From Thermohalobaculum sp039030915 (lineage in GTDB: Bacteria > Pseudomonadota > Alphaproteobacteria > Rhodobacterales > Rhodobacteraceae): a stretch of DNA of 64,000 bases. Below, piece after piece: positions 24,572-34,300 of this stretch; positions within the stretch are counted from its first letter, which is position 1, and each line of letters opens with the position of its first letter. The notes below the pieces were generated by a model, which made no database searches, had not been told where the DNA came from, and was given only the letters and a program-made list of their open reading frames with translations. The position numbers were made by a program, and so were the translations under genes. Location: NCBI GenBank assembly GCA_039030915.1, contig JBCCDG010000001.1, forward strand, positions 1-64,000, in the 5' to 3' direction.

Positions 24572-25554
24572 GCGGGCTGCGGGGCGGTCCGGAGCCATCT
24601 ATGCGCGAAGGCCAGCTTTTCCCGCACCCCGGACGTGAGGACGAAGGGATAGATGTCCCCGATCCCCATCGCCCGGTTGATGTGGTTCACCGAGATGGCG
24701 ACATGGCTTCCGCGGGAGATGACCCGTTCCGCGTCCTCATCGGCATAGGCGTCGTAACCAGGCTCGAGCGCGTCCGAGCGCAAGCCGGCAGCGACCGCGC
24801 TGTCGGTGATGTCGGCCAGGTGGAGCAGATGCGTCACCGTCTCCGCCCAGTCCTCATGCGGATGGGCGCTGGCATAGGGCGTGATGCAGCGCGCCTCCCA
24901 TCCCGCGGGCGGGCCGTTCTTATAGTGGGCCTGGAGTGCGGCTGCGTAGTCCGTCCGCTCATCGCCCATCAGGGCGCGAAAGGCGTCGGTGAAGCTCGGC
25001 GCGGCGGTCAGCCGGTCGAAGAGGAAATGCGCGAGCTCATGGCGGAAATGGCCCACCATGGTGCGCAGCTTCTCACCGAGGGCGAGGCCGCGCTCGATGC
25101 GCTGGAGGATGTCCGCCTCGGTCACGTTGATGGTGATGAGGCCGTCGGCGTGGCCCATGGTGACGTGCTCCTCCCCGCGCGCCGCCTCCTCCGACAGCAT
25201 GTGGAAGCGGGGGCGCAAGCCGCGGTCGGCCGCCATGAACCAGCCCCAGCGGCCGAGGTTCTCGAGAACGCGGCGCTTGGCGAGCTCGGCCTCGGCCCAG
25301 AGCGTGCAGTTGTCGCCGTGAAAGGTGTCGGGGATCACCTCCGTCATGGCACAGCTGCGGCAGAGCCCGTCCGCGCCTCCGTCACCCTCCGCCCGCCAGT
25401 TGCAGCCGATCTCCGCGCGATTGGCGCAGGGCGCGCCGTTGTCGACGAAGCGGCCCTGTTCGGGGTCGTAGAGGAGCTCTGTGCCGCAGGAGAGGCATTG
25501 CGAGTTGGCGAAGACCACCGTCGCAGGACAGGAAGGGCAGCGAAAGACGCGCAT
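24553..25554 (-). CDS. Putative zinc-binding metallopeptidase with N-terminal zinc ribbon
   Basis: 333 residues. A zinc ribbon at the start (Cys6, Cys9, Cys20, Cys23 in RCPSCP and QCLSCG), further cysteines at ANRAEIGC and LCRSC, and the zincin motif HELAH in GHFRHELAHFLFD. This is the arrangement of PF10005 plus PF15887 (Peptidase_Mx). No substrate is known for the family. The ATG at 25554 begins the ribbon directly. It lies downstream of accC on the same strand with 44 bases between. Confidence 0.88.
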   Translation of the reverse strand: MRVFRCPSCPATVVFANSQCLSCGTELLYDPEQGRFVDNGAPCANRAEIGCNWRAEGDGGADGLCRSCAMTEVIPDTFHGDNCTLWAEAELAKRRVLENLGRWGWFMAADRGLRPRFHMLSEEAARGEEHVTMGHADGLITINVTEADILQRIERGLALGEKLRTMVGHFRHELAHFLFDRLTAAPSFTDAFRALMGDERTDYAAALQAHYKNGPPAGWEARCITPYASAHPHEDWAETVTHLLHLADITDSAVAAGLRSDALEPGYDAYADEDAERVISRGSHVAISVNHINRAMGIGDIYPFVLTSGVREKLAFAHRWLRTAPQPAQSASV

Positions 25555-25598
25555 GGTTCGTTCCCGCGAGGCCGTGGCCCGTCTTCGCCCGTCGCCCT

Positions 25599-26951
25599 TC
25601 AGCCCGAGTCGGTCCGGGCGGCGAGCCATTCCTCGAGCCAGTGGATGTTGTAGACGCCCGCCTTGATCTGCGGCACCTCGGCAAGGTCGCGGAAGAGCGG
25701 CGTCGTCGTATCTATCCCGTCCACCACCAGTTCGTCGAGCGCGCGGCGCAGGCGCTGAAGGCACGCGTCCCGGTCCACACCGTGCACGATCAGCTTCGCG
25801 ATCAGGCTGTCGTAATAGGGCGGGATCCGGTAGCCGCCGTAGAGCGCGCTGTCCATGCGCACGCCGAGCCCGCCCGGCGCATGGAAGCTGGTGACCGTGC
25901 CCGGCGAGGGCGCGAAGCTCGGGACCTTCTCGGCATTGATGCGGCATTCGATGGCATGTCCACGGGGCGCGACATCCTCCTGCCTGATCGACAGGCCCTC
26001 ACCCGCGGCGATGCGGAGCTGCTCCGCCACGAGGTCGACGCCATAGACCGCTTCGGTCACGGGGTGCTCGACCTGGAGGCGCGTGTTCATCTCGATGAAA
26101 TAGAACGCCCCGTTTTCGTAGAGGAACTCGATGGTGCCGACGCCGCGATAGCCCATCTCGCCGATCGCCTCGGCGCAGGTTTCGCCGATCCTCGCCCGCG
26201 TCTCGGCGTCGATCGCGGGAGAGGGGCACTCCTCCAGCAGCTTTTGGTGGCGCCGCTGGAGCGAGCAGTCCCGCTCGCCGAGATGGACGGCACGGCCCCT
26301 GCCATCGCCGACCACCTGGATCTCGATATGGCGCGGCAGCTCGAGATATTTCTCCAGATAGACCGCGTCGAAGCCGAAGGCGGCCTTCGCCTCCGAACGG
26401 GCCTGCGAGAAGGCGGCGGCAAGGTCGTTCTCGGTCTTGGCGACCTTCATGCCGCGCCCGCCCCCGCCGGCCGCGGCCTTGACCAGCACCGGATAGCCGA
26501 TCTCGGCGGCCGAGGCGCGCGCCTCTTCGACGGTGTCGACCGAGCCTTCGGAGCCCGGAACGCAAGGGACGCCAAGCCGGCGCATCGTCTCCTTGGCGCT
26601 GATCTTGTCGCCCATGAGGCGGATATGCTCGGCCGTGGGCCCGATGAAGGCAAGGCCGTGCTCCTCCACCATCTGCGCAAAGCCCGCATTCTCCGAAAGA
26701 AAGCCGTAGCCCGGATGCAGGGCCTCCGCGCCCGTGATCTCGCAGGCGGTGATGATGGCGGCCTGATTGAGATAGCTCTCGATGGATGCCGGCGGGCCGA
26801 CGCAGACGCTCTCATCCGCCATGCGCACATGCATGGCCGAGGCGTCCGCCGTCGAATGGATCGCCACCGTCTGGATGCCCATCTCGCGGGCTGCACGGTG
26901 GACACGCAGCGCGATCTCCCCGCGATTGGCGATCAGGATCTTGCGGAACAT
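25599..26951 (-). CDS. accC: Acetyl-CoA carboxylase, biotin carboxylase subunit
   Basis: 450 residues, complete. It carboxylates the biotin of AccB using ATP and bicarbonate, the first half-reaction of malonyl-CoA synthesis. Seen: the N-terminal FRKILIANRGEIALRV, the glycine-rich ATP loop KAAAGGGGRGMKV, ERDCSLQRRHQKLLEE, the catalytic segment EMNTRLQVEHPVTE, and the C-terminal domain AEKVPSFAPSPGTV. The ATG overlaps the accB stop (TGATG), so synthesis of the two subunits is probably coupled. Confidence 0.97.
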   Translation of the reverse strand: MFRKILIANRGEIALRVHRAAREMGIQTVAIHSTADASAMHVRMADESVCVGPPASIESYLNQAAIITACEITGAEALHPGYGFLSENAGFAQMVEEHGLAFIGPTAEHIRLMGDKISAKETMRRLGVPCVPGSEGSVDTVEEARASAAEIGYPVLVKAAAGGGGRGMKVAKTENDLAAAFSQARSEAKAAFGFDAVYLEKYLELPRHIEIQVVGDGRGRAVHLGERDCSLQRRHQKLLEECPSPAIDAETRARIGETCAEAIGEMGYRGVGTIEFLYENGAFYFIEMNTRLQVEHPVTEAVYGVDLVAEQLRIAAGEGLSIRQEDVAPRGHAIECRINAEKVPSFAPSPGTVTSFHAPGGLGVRMDSALYGGYRIPPYYDSLIAKLIVHGVDRDACLQRLRRALDELVVDGIDTTTPLFRDLAEVPQIKAGVYNIHWLEEWLAARTDSG

Positions 26952-27454
26952 CACTCGAGGACAACGAGGGGCGCGCCGAACTCGACCGGCTCGGCATTGG
27001 CGACGAGGATGGCGGCGACCCGGCCCGCGCGCGGGGCGGGGATCTGGTTCATGGTCTTCATCGCCTCGATGATGAGGAGCGTCTGCCCCTCGCTCACCTG
27101 TTCGCCGACGGCGACGAACGGCTCGGCGCCGGGCTCGCCCGAAAGATAGGCCGTGCCGACCATGGGCGAGGTGACCGCGTTCTCGAGACGCGCGGCCTTC
27201 TCGCCATCCGCCCCGGCCGCAGGGGAGGGGGGTGCGGCGACCGGGGCCGGCGCTGCCTGTTGCGGCGGTGCTGCGGCCGGGGCCATGACGGGCGCCGCCA
27301 TCACCGGGGCGGGAGCCTGGCGGCTGAGGCGGATCTTGAGCTCGTCCTCGTCACCCCATTCCCGCTCGACCTCGATCTCACCGAGATCGTGTTCCTTGAG
27401 GATCTCGGCGAGCGCGCGGATGAAGGCGACGTCGGCTTCGGTATCTCGGCTCAT
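26951..27454 (-). CDS. accB: Acetyl-CoA carboxylase, biotin carboxyl carrier protein
   Basis: 167 residues: an N-terminal helical region ending in strands (IRALAEILKEHDLGEIEVE), a Pro/Ala-rich hinge (about 48-85), and a biotinyl domain with the biotin-accepting lysine in IIEAMKTMNQI. It carries carboxybiotin from AccC to the AccAD carboxyltransferase. Its order before accC is standard. The 222-base gap upstream, toward the DsbA-like gene, should hold the promoter and also carries a long inverted repeat. Confidence 0.96.
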   Translation of the reverse strand: MSRDTEADVAFIRALAEILKEHDLGEIEVEREWGDEDELKIRLSRQAPAPVMAAPVMAPAAAPPQQAAPAPVAAPPSPAAGADGEKAARLENAVTSPMVGTAYLSGEPGAEPFVAVGEQVSEGQTLLIIEAMKTMNQIPAPRAGRVAAILVANAEPVEFGAPLVVLE

Positions 27455-27606
27455 GCGCTCCTCGGTCTCGGGCGTGTGCGGTGGGACGGCTTTCCCCCGG
27501 CAGCGATTGCTGCGCCTCAGCTATCGTTCCGGCGGGGTTGCGTCAAACGGTGCCTTCCTCGGGGCACCCCGGCGGACGGCCGCCGCGGAACGCCTCGACG
27601 GCGCAG

Positions 27607-27666
27607 CCCGAGCGGCCCGGCAGGGGCTCGATGCCCCTTGCCGGGCCGGCCCCTGTGCCGCTCGGG
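27607..27666. repeat. Long nested inverted repeat between the dsbA-like gene and accB
   Basis: The outer arms CCCGAGCG and CGCTCGGG enclose a second pair, GCCCGGCAGGGGC and GCCCCTTGCCGGGC (one extra T), with a 5-base loop TCGAT. It begins 11 bases after the DsbA-like stop on the minus strand. No T-run follows, so a terminator role is possible but not clear. Confidence 0.55.
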
Positions 27667-27676
27667 ATGCCACGGG

Positions 27677-28477
27677 TCAGTTGGCGGCGGTGCGCCGCTC
27701 CTCCTCGATGGCGGCGAGGAACCGGTCGGCGGGCAGGAAGCCGCGCACGATCCGGTCGCCGATGATGAAGGTCGGCGTGCCCTGAATGCCGAGGACGTCG
27801 GCAAGCTGATAGTTCTTGTCGATCTCGGCCGCGATCTCGTCCGTCGACGCAAGGTCCTTCAGCTCGCCGATGTCATAGCCAACCTGGCCGGCGATGCGGT
27901 AAGCCATGGTCTCCGTCAGATCGCCCTGGAAGGTCATGAGCGCGTCATTCAGCTCGGGGTAGAGTTCCGCGTCGAGCCGGTAGGCCGCCATCGCCATCCG
28001 GCTCGCAACCACCGAGTTGGGGCCGAGGATCGGGAACTCACGCACGATGAGGCGGACGTTCGGGTCCTTCTCGAGCACCTCCTTCACCGCCGGATGCGCG
28101 CGCTTGCAGAAGCCGCAGCGATAGTCGAGGAACTCCACGACCGTGATGTCGCCGTCCGGATTGCCGCCCTCCCAGGAATAGGACGTGTCGTGGAGCGCGC
28201 CGAGATACTGGCTGACGAGCTCGCCCTCCGCCGTCAGCTGCTCGGTCTCTCGCCGTTCCTCAAGTACCTGGATGGCCTCGTAGATCACCTCCGGGTTCTC
28301 CAGCAGATAGCTGCGGATCGCCTCGCCGAAGGCCGCTTCCTGCTCCGGCGACATTGCAGCGAAGTCCAAGGGCTCCTGCGCCGGCGCGGCAACGGGTGCT
28401 GCGAAGAGCGCACCGGCAATACCGGCTGCGGCGAGGCCGCGCGTGACGGCGTTGCGGAGGATCATTGGCGGCATCAT
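27677..28477 (-). CDS. DsbA family periplasmic thiol-disulfide oxidoreductase
   Basis: 266 residues. Signal peptide (about 1-33, ending APVAAPAQ), a helical segment (about 40-95) of the kind found in ScsC/BdbD-like proteins, then a thioredoxin-fold DsbA domain with the active site Cys121-Gly-Phe-Cys124 in DYRCGFCKRAHP and the cis-proline region GIQGTPTFIIGDRIV. The N-terminal helical part may mediate oligomerisation, as in ScsC, which would favour disulfide isomerisation or reduction over oxidation. That is inference. The M48 protease gene lies 64 bases upstream on the same strand. Confidence 0.9.
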   Translation of the reverse strand: MMPPMILRNAVTRGLAAAGIAGALFAAPVAAPAQEPLDFAAMSPEQEAAFGEAIRSYLLENPEVIYEAIQVLEERRETEQLTAEGELVSQYLGALHDTSYSWEGGNPDGDITVVEFLDYRCGFCKRAHPAVKEVLEKDPNVRLIVREFPILGPNSVVASRMAMAAYRLDAELYPELNDALMTFQGDLTETMAYRIAGQVGYDIGELKDLASTDEIAAEIDKNYQLADVLGIQGTPTFIIGDRIVRGFLPADRFLAAIEEERRTAAN

Positions 28478-28541
28478 TGTCGTCCTTGCATCGCTTCGAG
28501 CGGGGAGGGCAGGGCCCGTGCGGTGGGGGAACGCAGCTCCG

Positions 28542-29876
28542 TCACTCATCGGGTATCTTCATGGCGAGAATGTCCTGGGCGCGCAACCAACCGGGCGAGC
28601 CTTGGGGCAGCACCTGCTCGGCGCGCCCGGCATGGAGGCGCGCATCGCGCACCCGTCCGTTCAGCGCATAGCGCTCCGCCGTGACCAGCGTGGCCATGCC
28701 CCGGTCGCCCGCCCGGTCGTAGGCGATGGCGAGGTCGCGCATCATCGAGCTGTCCGCCGGATCGGCGCGGCGGGCCTCGGCCAGCACGCCGAGCGCCTCG
28801 CGCTCGTTCGCCTCGCCCCCGATGGCCAGCAGCATGCGCCCGAGACCCGCGAGCAGAAGCGGCTCGTGCGGCGCGAGTGCCGATGCGCGACGGTAGAGCG
28901 GCTCGGCGCCCCGTGCGTCCCCGGCTTCGTAGAGGATCTGGCCCTTCAGCTCGATGTAGAAGGGATCGTCCGGCCTGACCGCGATCAGCCGGTCGACCGT
29001 CTCGACCGCGCGCACCGGGTCTGGCAGGCGGTGATAGGCAACGGCGCTGGCATAGAGGGCAAGCTCCGTATCCGGCTCCTCCGCCGTCCGGTCCAGCACG
29101 CGTTCGGGCCGGTCGAGAAAGCCCTCCAACTTCGCGCGCATCCGCGCGTGCCAGTAGTCGCGCTCCGGGTCCGCCGGAAAATTCCGGCTCGCCGCCTCGT
29201 TCGCCGCGCGCTCGATGAGCTGCAGCCGGTCCGTCGAGAGCGGGTGGGTCAGCGTATAGGGATCGAGATTGCCGACCGAGAGCACTTCCTGCCCCCGGAA
29301 ACGCTGAAGCACGCGCCGAAGCCCCTCGGGGCTCACGCCGGCGCGGTCGAGATAGCCGAGCGCCGCCTGGTCCGCCGCCGCCTCCTCGCCGCGCGAGTAG
29401 CGCAGGAGATTGCGGAGCGCGATGCTCTGCGAACCGGCGATGGCGGCGAGGCCGACCTCCGGCGCCCCGGCCGCCGCGGCGGCAATGCCGAGCAGCGTGC
29501 CGATGAGCGCAGGCCCGGCGGCGGCGCTGATCTCCTGCTGGCGCCGCGCCGTGTGTCCGCCGGCGATATGCCCGGTCTCATGGGCGATCACGCCGATCAG
29601 CTCCTCGGGCGTCTCCAGCTCCATGAGAAGCCCGGTGTTGAGGAACATGTTCCGCCCGGCGGCGACGAAGGCGTTTATGCGCCGGTCGTTCACGATATAG
29701 ACCGAGACGCTTGCGCGCGGGATGTTCGCAGCGCGCAGGATCGGCTGCGTCATCCGGTCGATCGTCCGCTCGATCTCGGCGTCGCGGATCAGGCTCTGGC
29801 GCGTGCGGCGCTGCGCGGCCGCCCCTCCCGCGCCGAGCGTACAGAGCGCGACGACCGACCATGCCCCCGCGCGCAT
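28542..29876 (-). CDS. M48 family metalloprotease with TPR-like C-terminus (BepA-like)
   Basis: 444 residues. Signal peptide (about 1-21, ending GGAAAQ), a gluzincin M48 domain with HETGH (His99, Glu100, His103) in GVIAHETGHIAGGH and the downstream Glu ligand near RGEEAAADQAALGYL, then about 150 residues of helical repeats (DRLIAVRPDDPFYIELKGQIL, YRRASALAPHEPLLLAGLG) that look like TPRs. This matches BepA/YfgC, a periplasmic protease and chaperone in outer-membrane protein assembly. The ATG at 29876 is chosen because it starts the signal peptide. Confidence 0.9.
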   Translation of the reverse strand: MRAGAWSVVALCTLGAGGAAAQRRTRQSLIRDAEIERTIDRMTQPILRAANIPRASVSVYIVNDRRINAFVAAGRNMFLNTGLLMELETPEELIGVIAHETGHIAGGHTARRQQEISAAAGPALIGTLLGIAAAAAGAPEVGLAAIAGSQSIALRNLLRYSRGEEAAADQAALGYLDRAGVSPEGLRRVLQRFRGQEVLSVGNLDPYTLTHPLSTDRLQLIERAANEAASRNFPADPERDYWHARMRAKLEGFLDRPERVLDRTAEEPDTELALYASAVAYHRLPDPVRAVETVDRLIAVRPDDPFYIELKGQILYEAGDARGAEPLYRRASALAPHEPLLLAGLGRMLLAIGGEANEREALGVLAEARRADPADSSMMRDLAIAYDRAGDRGMATLVTAERYALNGRVRDARLHAGRAEQVLPQGSPGWLRAQDILAMKIPDE

Positions 29877-30110
29877 CACCTGCCGCCGGTCGGGATGTCG
29901 GCCACCGGGCCAGCAACATCCGCAGCTCATGCTGTCGTCCTCCCTCCGCCGCCGGTGCGGGTTGCGCCTTGCTGCGCGCTCACGCCGGCACTACGGATAT
30001 CGTCGCCCAAACCGGCGCTGTCCATGGCAAGAGGCGCAAGATCACGTTTGCGCGCGTCGATCCGGCCGGCGGCCTGCCGGCGGGCGATGGCCAAGGGCGG
30101 GGGCACGGCG

Positions 30111-31277
30111 ATGAAGCTTTCGAAACGCGGCCAGACAGCGCCCTTCGTGGCGATGGACGTCCTTTCCGAGGCCGTGCGCCTCGAGGCGGGCGGCGCGCGC
30201 GTCCTGCACATGGAAGTCGGAGAGCCCGCCTATGGCGCACCGCAGGCCGCTCGCGCCGCGCTGGCGATGGCCGAGGCGGAGGGGGCGACGCTGGGCTATA
30301 CGGGAGGGCTCGGCGCGCCGGCGCTGCGCGAAGCCATCGCGGCGCTCTACCGGCGGCGCCATGGCATCGCGCTCGAACCTGAGAGGGTGGTGGTGACCGC
30401 AGGCTCCTCGGCGGCATTCGTGCTGAGCTTTCTCGCGCTGTTCGAGGCGGGCGAGAGGGTGGCGCTCGCCGATCCGGGCTATCCGGCCTATCGCAACACG
30501 CTTTCCGCCCTCGGGCTCGAGGCCGTACGGCTCGAGACCGATCTTCCGACGCGATACCAGCCTACGCCCGCGCATCTGGCCGAGGCGCGACAGGGCGGCC
30601 CGCTCAATGGCCTGCTGGTCGCGTCTCCGGCCAACCCCACCGGCACGATGCTCGATGCCGGGGCGCTCCGGGCGATCGTTGCGGACTGCGCTGCGCATGA
30701 CACGACGCTGATTGTCGACGAGATCTATCACGGCATCACCTATGGCGATCACGCCATATCCGCTCTCGAGATCAGCGACGCCCTGATCGTGGTGAACTCG
30801 TTCTCGAAATACTACGCGATGACAGGCTGGCGCATCGGCTGGATGGTGGTGCCAGAGGCGATGGTGCGCACGGTGCAGAACCTTGCACAGAACCTCTTCA
30901 TCTGTGCCTCCCACCCAGCGCAGGTCGCAGCCCTCGGTGCGCTGTCGCCGGAGGGGGAGGCGGAGGCCGCGGGGCATATGGCCGACTATCGGGCTAACCG
31001 CGAGACGGTTTTGGCGGCGCTCGGCCGGCTCGGCTTTCGCGACATCGCGCCGGCGGACGGGGCGTTCTACGCCTACGCGACGCTGCCGGAGGGCTGGGAG
31101 GACAGCATGGTCTTTTCCCGACGGCTCCTGACCGAGCACCACGTCGCCGCGACACCGGGGCTCGATTTCGATCCCGTCCGCGGCGGACATACGATCCGCT
31201 TCAGCTACGCGCAGTCACCCGCCGTGGTCGCCGAGGCGATGGAACGTCTCGGCGACATGATCGCCGCCGGCCACTGA
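30111..31277 (+). CDS. PLP-dependent aminotransferase, class I/II
   Basis: 388 residues, fold type I. Seen: HMEVGEPAYGAP near the N-terminus, the VVVTAGSSAAFVLSFLALFE cofactor-binding segment, LVASPANPTGTML, the Asp of LIVDEIYHGITYG, the Schiff-base lysine in NSFSKYYAMTGWRIG, and the carboxylate-binding arginine in HTIRFSYAQ. The substrate is not fixed by sequence; it may act on aspartate, alanine or branched compounds. The ATG at 30111 begins the conserved part; the very long frame upstream is a shadow of the M48 gene. It converges on rne. Confidence 0.88.
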   Translation: MKLSKRGQTAPFVAMDVLSEAVRLEAGGARVLHMEVGEPAYGAPQAARAALAMAEAEGATLGYTGGLGAPALREAIAALYRRRHGIALEPERVVVTAGSSAAFVLSFLALFEAGERVALADPGYPAYRNTLSALGLEAVRLETDLPTRYQPTPAHLAEARQGGPLNGLLVASPANPTGTMLDAGALRAIVADCAAHDTTLIVDEIYHGITYGDHAISALEISDALIVVNSFSKYYAMTGWRIGWMVVPEAMVRTVQNLAQNLFICASHPAQVAALGALSPEGEAEAAGHMADYRANRETVLAALGRLGFRDIAPADGAFYAYATLPEGWEDSMVFSRRLLTEHHVAATPGLDFDPVRGGHTIRFSYAQSPAVVAEAMERLGDMIAAGH

Positions 31278-31289
31278 ACCCCTTACGCC

Positions 31290-31333
31290 AAAACGATTGT
31301 CGCCCCGGGATGCTCCACCCCGGGGCGACGATC
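31290..31333 (-). terminator. Intrinsic terminator of rne
   Basis: Arms at 31295-31309 and 31319-31333 pair over 15 positions (one G-T pair) with a 9-base loop. On the minus strand the stem is followed by TTTT (31293-31290). It also closes the gap to the convergent aminotransferase gene but lacks a T-run in that direction. Confidence 0.85.
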
Positions 31334-31379
31334 AGGTCATCCGCACCGCTTGCGCCGGTGCCGCTCGAGCCTCGCCGGA

Positions 31380-34300
31380 TCAGCGGCGCAGGGACCACCA
31401 GCCGCGACGCTTGGGCTTTGATGGGTCTTCGACCTCAGGCACCGGAGCCTCGGCCTCTTCCTCCGGCGGCTCCATCGCCGCAGTGGCAACGTCGATGGGC
31501 AGATCGGCCTCAGCTTCCGCGGGAACCGCGGCTTCCTCAGCCGCTGGCGCCATTTCCTCCGCCAGCGCCGGGGCGCCCGTTTCCGGTTCCGCCGGGCTCT
31601 CGGTCACGACCTCCGCGACGGTCTCCTCGGCACTGCCAACCGCTTCTTCCAGGGTCGCCTCGGGGACGTTGGCGGAAGAGCTTACTGCAGCCTCCTCCGC
31701 CATCTCGACCGGCAGATCCGCGGCTGTCAGCGACGGGATCGCTTCGGCCGCTTCGCGCTCGGCCGCCGCCTGCTGCTCGGTGTGCTCACGAATGCCGCCC
31801 TCGCGGCCCTCGTCGTCCTGCCCGCCATTGCTGTTCTGACGGCCCTCCTCGCGGTCATCGCCGTTGCCGCGGCGACGCCGGCCGCCGCGCTTGCCGCGCC
31901 GGCGCTTCTTGCCGCCGCCCTCGCCCTGATCGTCCCGGCCTTCCTCGCTGCGTCGACGGCCGGCCTCACGGTCCTCGTCACGGTCGCGGCTTCGCTCTCT
32001 GTCGCGGTCCCGTTCGCGATCCCCTTCGCGTTCGCGGGCGGGCGCCTCTTCGACCACTTCGGCATCGTCGATGAGGCTCGCGCTCCGCTCGGCGCTGATC
32101 GCGCTCGTCTCGGTGCGCTCCGGCTTCCTCTCGGCGCCCTTCACGCGCTCGACGCGAAACTCGGGGCTGACCATCGACGGATCGCCGAGGAGCTGGACGT
32201 CGATGCCATAGCGCTCCTCGATCTGGGCGAGATGGCGGCGCTTGGAGTTGACGATGAAGTTCGCGATGTCGACGGGCATCGTGGCCATGAGCTCGCTTGC
32301 CCGGCCCTTGACGCCCTCCTCCTCGATCTCGCGCAGGATGCCGAGGGCCAGGCTCTCGTCCGAGCGGATCAGCCCCTGGCCGTGGCAGTGCGGACAGGGC
32401 TTGGTCGTCGCCTCCAGCATGCCGGGGCGCAGGCGCTGGCGTGACATCTCCATGAGCCCAAAGCCCGAGATGCGCCCGACCTGGATGCGCGCCCGGTCGT
32501 TCTTCAGCCGGTCCTTCATCCGCTTCTCGACCGCACGGTTGTTGCGGCTCTCGTCCATGTCGATGAAGTCGATCACGATGAGGCCCGCGAGGTCGCGGAG
32601 ACGCAGCTGGCGCGCCACCTCATCCGCCGCCTCGAGGTTCGTCTTCGTCGCCGTCTCCTCGATCGAGCCTTCCTTGGTCGACCGGCCGGAGTTCACGTCG
32701 ATCGCCACCAGCGCCTCGGTCACGCCGATGACGAGATATCCGCCGGATTTGAGCTGCACGACCGGCGAGAACATGCCGTTCAGGTAGCTCTCCACCTGAT
32801 AGCGGATGAAGAGCGGCGTCGTATCTATATACTGCTGCACGTTCTTGGCGTGCGAAGGCATGAGCATCTTCATGTAATCCTTCGCCTCGCGATATCCGCC
32901 CTCACCCTCCACGTGGATCGCGTCGATCTCCTTGGAATAGATGTCGCGGATCGAGCGCTTGATGAGGCTGCCTTCCTCGTAGATCAGGCAGGGTGCCGAG
33001 GAGCGGAGCGTGAGTTCCCGGATCTGCTCCCATTGGCGGAGCAGGAACTCGTAATCGCGCTTGATCTCGGCGCGTGTGCGCTCGGCACCCGCGGTGCGGA
33101 CGATGAGCCCCATGCCCTGCGGCACCTCGAGCTCGCCCACGATCTCGCGCAAGCGTTTGCGGTCGGACGCGTTCGTGATCTTGCGGGAAATGCCGCCGCC
33201 GCGTGCGGTGTTGGGCATCAGCACGCAGTAGCGGCCGGCGAGGGAGAGATAGGTGGTCAGCGCCGCGCCCTTGGTGCCCCGTTCCTCCTTGACGACCTGG
33301 ACCAGCATGATCTGACGCGACTTGACGACGTCCTGGATCTTGTAGCGGCGGCGGCGGATCGCGCGGGCCGCGAGATCCTCCTCCTGCAGGTCCTCCGCGC
33401 CGACGGTATCGATATCGCCGCTTTCGCCGTTGTCGCCATTGGAGCCGTCGTCGTCACGGTCCGGTGCGCTGTCGTCATCGCCTTCGCGCTTCCGGGCCTG
33501 GCCATCGTCCTTGGACTTGGAGGAAACGTCCGCGGCAGCATCGACCGCTTCGGTCTCAGCGCTCGCAGCCTCGTCCTCGGCCTCCTTGGCGCGTTTGCTG
33601 CCGCGGCGGGGGCGACGGGGCTTGGCGGCGGGCTTCTTCGCGGTCGCATCGCCCGTTTCGGCTGCCGCGTCGCCCTCCGGTGCGGCCTCGGACACTGCCG
33701 GCTCGGCCGTCGAGGCTTCCGCGCTCGTGGCCTTCGCCTCGGGGGCCGCTTCCGCATCCGCAGGGGCCTCGGCCTCCGCCTTGGCCTTCTTGGTCGTCCG
33801 GCGGCGCCGTGGTTTCGGCTTCTCGGCCGGGGCTTCCTCGGCCTCGGCTGGCGTGGCGTCGTCGGCCGCGGGCACATCGCCACGGACGACATCGTCCTCT
33901 CCTTCCAGGCCCGCGCTCTCGGCAATGGACCGGGGCGGGCGGGCATCGTCAGCCTCTTCCGCCTCGGCGTCCTCTCCGGATGCCGCGTCGTCGCCAGCCG
34001 CGGCGGCGGCACTGTCTTTGTCGTCGGTCGGCGCGTCGGAGGGCTCTTCCGCGATCTCCGTCTCAGGCGCGATTTCCTCGGCTGTGGCGTCGGCGTCGTT
34101 TGCCGGGGCAGTCGCCGCGGCTTCGGTCGCGACGTCATCGGCGGGTGCCGCCTCGACGCTCTCGGCGCTCGCCGCACCGGCGTTGGGCTCCGGCGCGCCG
34201 TCGAGGCCGCCGCCTTCGGGGTCGATCACACCGAAACCCGCGATGCCATTGTCTTCGGCCGTGGGCTGGGAGGTACGTTTGCGCCCCCGGCCGCGGCGCG

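Noticed and set aside
28443..30110. Long plus-strand frame leading into the aminotransferase
   Set aside because: It lies opposite the M48 protease gene; aminotransferase similarity begins only at the ATG at 30111, so the upstream part is not coding.
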